Shown here piece after piece: positions 61,295-64,000 of a stretch of 64,000 bases of DNA. How positions within the stretch are numbered: position 1 is the stretch's first letter; every line of letters begins with the position of its first letter. Position numbers and translations under genes: made by a program. Below the pieces are notes generated by a model. That model saw only the letters and a list, made by a program, of their open reading frames with translations. It ran no database searches and had not been told where the DNA came from. Source of the stretch: an uncultured Gammaproteobacteria bacterium (GTDB lineage: Bacteria > Pseudomonadota > Gammaproteobacteria > Pseudomonadales > Azotimanducaceae); NCBI GenBank assembly GCA_913045175.1, contig CAJWQG010000014.1, forward strand, positions 1 through 64,000. Reading direction: 5' to 3'.

Positions 61295-61571
61295 CCAACT
61301 TCATGGCTTCGCCCGAAGGGCGGCAGCCAATTCGCGAAGCGAAATGGCGAGAGCCAGCGGCTTACCCCACAGCGGTCCGTACCAGATCCTTCCGACAATA
61401 AATCCCATTAAGGCGCGCCAGGCACGACGAGCCAGCTTACATCCAGAATGTCCATTTGCTTCTCCCTGAGTGTCCTGCCGTCTATTTAAACATTAACAAC
61501 GCGCGTTGTTATTCCTGAACTATCGAGCCTCAGTTTTGAGTCTGATAAAAAGCCCTTGTAAAAGATTCTCC

Positions 61572-61600
61572 TCGACGGTTTCACCCTAACACTCTATAGT
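61572..61600 (+). promoter_or_regulatory. Possible promoter of the ABC-F gene
   Basis: TCGACG (61572-61577) and TATAGT (61595-61600) are 17 bases apart and 46 bases ahead of the ATG at 61647. The -35 matches consensus at four of six positions. The 16-base palindrome at 61495-61510 lies about 60 bases upstream and could bind a dimeric regulator. Confidence 0.4.
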
Positions 61601-61646
61601 GCGCACCCTGTAAAACCATGGACAACTCCGTGCCCGACGATTCAAT

Positions 61647-63257
61647 ATGATTACAACAGCTAATATCACCATGCAGTTTGGCGGCAAGCCGCTGTTTGAA
61701 AACATTTCTGCCAAGTTTTCCGATGGCAATCGATACGGTCTGATTGGTGCCAATGGCTGCGGCAAATCGACTTTTATGAAGATTCTGTCGGGACAGCTGC
61801 AACCTACATCCGGCAATGTGTCGATCAACGAGCATATGAGGCTGGGCGAGTTGAGCCAGGACCAGTTTGCGTTCGAGGAATACAGTGTTGTTGATACCGT
61901 CATTATGGGCGACAGGAAGCTAGCTGAGATCAAGCAGGAACGAGACCGTATCTATGGTCTTGCGGAAATGTCTGAAGCAGATGGTATTAAAGTGGCGGAT
62001 CTCGAAATTCAGTTTGCTGAGCTGGATGGATATAGCGCCGAGAGTCGTGCCTGCGAAATACTTTCTGGGGCTGGTATTGATGAGTCACTGCACTATGGCA
62101 CCATGAGCGAGGTCGCTCCGGGCTGGAAGCTGCGAGTCTTGTTGGCCCAAGCCCTGTTCTCTGACCCCGATATACTGTTGCTCGATGAGCCGACCAACAA
62201 CCTGGATATTCATACCATCAGGTGGCTCGAAGATGTGCTGAACGAGCGCAAGAGCACCATGATTATCATCTCGCACGATCGCCATTTTCTGAATGCTGTT
62301 TGCACGCACATGGCAGATATCGACTACGGAACGCTGAAGGTCTACCCGGGTAATTATGATGACTTCATGATTGCATCAACCCAGGTCCGTGAACGAATGC
62401 AGTCGCAGAATGAGAAGAAGAAAGCCCAGATTCTTGAGCTCAAGCACTTTGTCAGTCGTTTCTCTGCCAACGCCTCGAAAGCCAAACAGGCTACGTCGAG
62501 AGCGCGTCAGATCGAAAAGATAGAACTGGATGAGATCAAACCATCCAGCAGGGTCAGCCCCTACATTCGCTTCAACCAGGAGTCGAAGTTACACAGACTG
62601 GCGCTTACCCTGGAAGATGTTGGCCACAGTTTTGAGGATGAAAAACTCTTTGAAAACGGTAACATGATCATCGAGGCTGGAGCCAGGCTCGCCATTATTG
62701 GTGAAAATGGCGTTGGCAAATCGACACTGCTCAAATGCCTGATGAGTGACCTGGATGTTCGGGCGGGTACTATCAAGTGGGCCGAGAATGCGGAGCTGGG
62801 TTACTGCCCGCAGGATACCCATGCAGTTTTTGATGAGGACATCACTCTGTTTGACTGGATGAGTCAGTGGCGCAAGCCCAGCCATGATGATCAGATCGTT
62901 CGTGCAACACTCGGCCGGTTGCTGTTTTCTTCCGAAGACTTCGAAAAATCAGTCATGGTTTGTTCCGGTGGTGAGAAGAACAGATTGTTGTTTGGCAAGC
63001 TCATTATGTCTGAGCCCAATGTCATGTTGCTGGATGAGCCCACCAACCACCTTGATATGGAAGCTATTGAGGCTTTGAACCTTGCGCTTGAATACTTCGA
63101 GGGGACGCTGATTTTCGTCAGCCATGACCGTGAGTTTGTCTCTTCGCTTGCGACGAGGATAATTGAAATCAAAGATCAACGTCTCAATGATTTCAACGGC
63201 ACCTATGAGGAATACCTCCAGAGCCAGCAGGTTGAAGCAAGGGTCGCCGGCCGATAA
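61647..63257 (+). CDS. ybiT: ABC-F family ATPase, YbiT type
   Basis: A soluble twin-ATPase protein (536 residues) of the ABC-F family, which act on ribosomes at the E site. Walker [10 protein letters not shown] near residue 36 and GENGVGKST near 351; Walker [10 protein letters not shown] and LLDEPTNH. The first signature is degenerate ([11 protein letters not shown], as in E. coli YbiT) and the second is CSGGEKNR. The interdomain linker is charged ([20 protein letters not shown]). Sequence follows YbiT closely along its length. No SD is seen before the ATG. Confidence 0.95.
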   Translation: MITTANITMQFGGKPLFENISAKFSDGNRYGLIGANGCGKSTFMKILSGQLQPTSGNVSINEHMRLGELSQDQFAFEEYSVVDTVIMGDRKLAEIKQERDRIYGLAEMSEADGIKVADLEIQFAELDGYSAESRACEILSGAGIDESLHYGTMSEVAPGWKLRVLLAQALFSDPDILLLDEPTNNLDIHTIRWLEDVLNERKSTMIIISHDRHFLNAVCTHMADIDYGTLKVYPGNYDDFMIASTQVRERMQSQNEKKKAQILELKHFVSRFSANASKAKQATSRARQIEKIELDEIKPSSRVSPYIRFNQESKLHRLALTLEDVGHSFEDEKLFENGNMIIEAGARLAIIGENGVGKSTLLKCLMSDLDVRAGTIKWAENAELGYCPQDTHAVFDEDITLFDWMSQWRKPSHDDQIVRATLGRLLFSSEDFEKSVMVCSGGEKNRLLFGKLIMSEPNVMLLDEPTNHLDMEAIEALNLALEYFEGTLIFVSHDREFVSSLATRIIEIKDQRLNDFNGTYEEYLQSQQVEARVAGR

Positions 63258-63286
63258 ATCAGCTTGTTTAGCTTGTTTAGCTTGTT

Positions 63287-64000
63287 TTAGTCGGCTTCAG
63301 CCGGCGGTTTCCTGCGTCGAGGGCTCGGGGTTTTATCCTTCGCCTTCCCTTTGTTCTTGTTAGCCCTGACCTTCTTCCTGGATCGATTTTTGTTATCGGT
63401 GCTGGAGCGACGAGGTTTCTTTCTTGCCGGCCTGCCTTTTTCCTTAGGCTCTACCCGCGAGATCTTTAACTGCTGGCCACCGACCCAGACTTTCTTCAGG
63501 TCGTTAAAAATTGCTTTGGGCATTCCCTCGGGCAGCTCGATGAAGCTAAAAGAAGTTTTGATTTCGATATGGCCGATGTGTTCAGCGTCGAGACCGGCCT
63601 CGTTGGCAATCGCACCGACAATATTGCCTGGTTGTACCTCGTGATCATGTCCTACTTCGATTCGAAACCGTTCCATACCTTCAGCTGATGCTTTCTGCTT
63701 CCGTTTGCTCGATTGTCGTTCTCGTCGAGGTGATCTTTCATCCCTTCTGTTGTCGCTTCTCCCCTTGTCCTTTTTATTTATCTTTTCCGGTTCCAGGAGT
63801 AGGGATTTTTCACCGATGGATAGTTTGGCGAGTGCCGCCGCGATCTCAATGGGCGAAACGTCATGTTCCTGCTCATAGGATTCTAGGATGCCTTGTATAA
63901 AGTCCAGTTCGCCGCCCTCGAGTGCTTCCGTGATGCCTTGCTTGAACTTCGCGATGCGCTGACTGTTTACCATTTCTGTGCTGGGTAGCGTCATCGCCTT
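63287..64000 (-). CDS. deaD: DEAD-box RNA helicase DeaD/CsdA, C-terminal part
   Basis: The open frame continues to the window edge, so only the last 238 or so residues are seen. MTLPSTEMVNSQRIAKFKQ corresponds to the linker after the helicase core in E. coli DeaD (there ending LTIPEVELPN). The DbpA-type RNA-binding domain follows: RFRIEVGHDHEVQPGNIVGAIANEAG with IELPEGMP. A basic tail rich in Arg and Lys (RKKPRRSS, RSRKKVRANKNKGK) ends the protein. The motifs of the ATPase core lie outside the window. Convergent with ybiT. Confidence 0.88.
   Translation of the reverse strand, partial: KAMTLPSTEMVNSQRIAKFKQGITEALEGGELDFIQGILESYEQEHDVSPIEIAAALAKLSIGEKSLLLEPEKINKKDKGRSDNRRDERSPRRERQSSKRKQKASAEGMERFRIEVGHDHEVQPGNIVGAIANEAGLDAEHIGHIEIKTSFSFIELPEGMPKAIFNDLKKVWVGGQQLKISRVEPKEKGRPARKKPRRSSTDNKNRSRKKVRANKNKGKAKDKTPSPRRRKPPAEAD

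Larger units (their letters stand above)
61089..61646. other. Gene-free region after tRNA-Met
   Basis: 558 bases without a credible gene. An 83-codon frame at 61150-61401 covers the tRNA relic and the hairpins and looks like no protein. Content in order: hairpin repeat 61090-61121; unassigned sequence; broken tRNA-Met 3' half 61217-61294; second hairpin repeat 61301-61331; unassigned sequence; a perfect 16-base palindrome AACAACGCGCGTTGTT at 61495-61510; and a possible promoter for the ABC-F gene. Confidence 0.75.

Noticed and set aside
61150-61401. 83-codon frame after tRNA-Met
   Set aside because: It covers the broken tRNA copy and hairpin repeats, so the translation is an accident of repeat sequence.
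62085-62160. Missing LSGGQ signature in the first ATPase half of the ABC-F protein as a sign of damage
   Set aside because: YbiT proteins have the same degenerate segment ([11 protein letters not shown]), so this is normal for the subfamily.

Overview
The window is chromosomal DNA of a gammaproteobacterium. It is almost wholly filled with housekeeping genes in orders known from Pseudomonas-like and other marine gammaproteobacteria: tufB-tRNA-Trp-secE-nusG, uvrA/MFS/ssb, proA-nadD-rsfS-rlmH-mrdA-rodA-mltB-rlpA-dacA-ybeD-lipB-lipA, and moeB-prmC-prfA-hemA facing a TPR lipoprotein-lolB-ispE-tRNA-Gln-prs-rplY-pth-ychF. Most of it looks near 50% G+C. No CRISPR array, phage, transposase, rRNA or accessory gene cluster was seen. 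The species cannot be named from this.

Layout. 1-1540: tRNA-Gly (cut by the window edge), tRNA-Thr, an AT-rich and divergent tuf gene, tRNA-Trp. 1568-13416: secE-nusG, rplKA, rplJL, rpoBC. 13433-17822: str operon with a clear promoter, ending in a second tuf gene. 17823-31581: the complete S10, spc and alpha operons run together (rpsJ to rplQ, including secY, rpmJ and rpoA). 31582-31929: convergent intergenic region with a repeat element bounded by 22-base inverted ends. 31930-38320: uvrA, an MFS exporter, ssb, uppP and a LON-like domain protein. 38327-49664: DNA glycosylase, proA, NAD synthesis, ribosome maturation and silencing, lateral cell-wall synthesis (PBP2, RodA, MltB, RlpA, DacA) and lipoate synthesis. 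49679-53582 (minus strand): moeB, prmC, prfA, hemA. 53856-60874: TPR lipoprotein, lolB, ispE, tRNA-Gln, prs, rplY, pth, ychF and a small membrane protein. 61012-61646: tRNA-Met followed by a gene-free stretch holding a broken copy of the tRNA 3' half. 61647-64000: a YbiT-type ABC-F ATPase and the C-terminal part of a DeaD-type RNA helicase that runs off the edge.

The genes jointly supply the translation and transcription machinery with its quality control (RF1, PrmC, Pth, RlmH, RsfS, YchF, ABC-F, DEAD-box helicase), the secretion core (SecE, SecY), elongasome cell-wall synthesis, and lipoate, haem-precursor, isoprenoid and PRPP synthesis.

I did not find a new multi-gene system. The most notable signals are: two tuf genes differing at about one residue in five, when such pairs are normally near-identical; an acidic N-terminal extension on ribosomal protein S11; a MITE-like inverted-repeat element after rplQ; an 18-19 base tandem repeat in the leader of the TPR lipoprotein gene; a tRNA-Met 3'-half duplication interrupted in the T loop; a hairpin repeat shared by that region and the rplK leader; an attenuator-like S10 leader; and a two-codon ORF of the lambda bar type ahead of the MFS gene.
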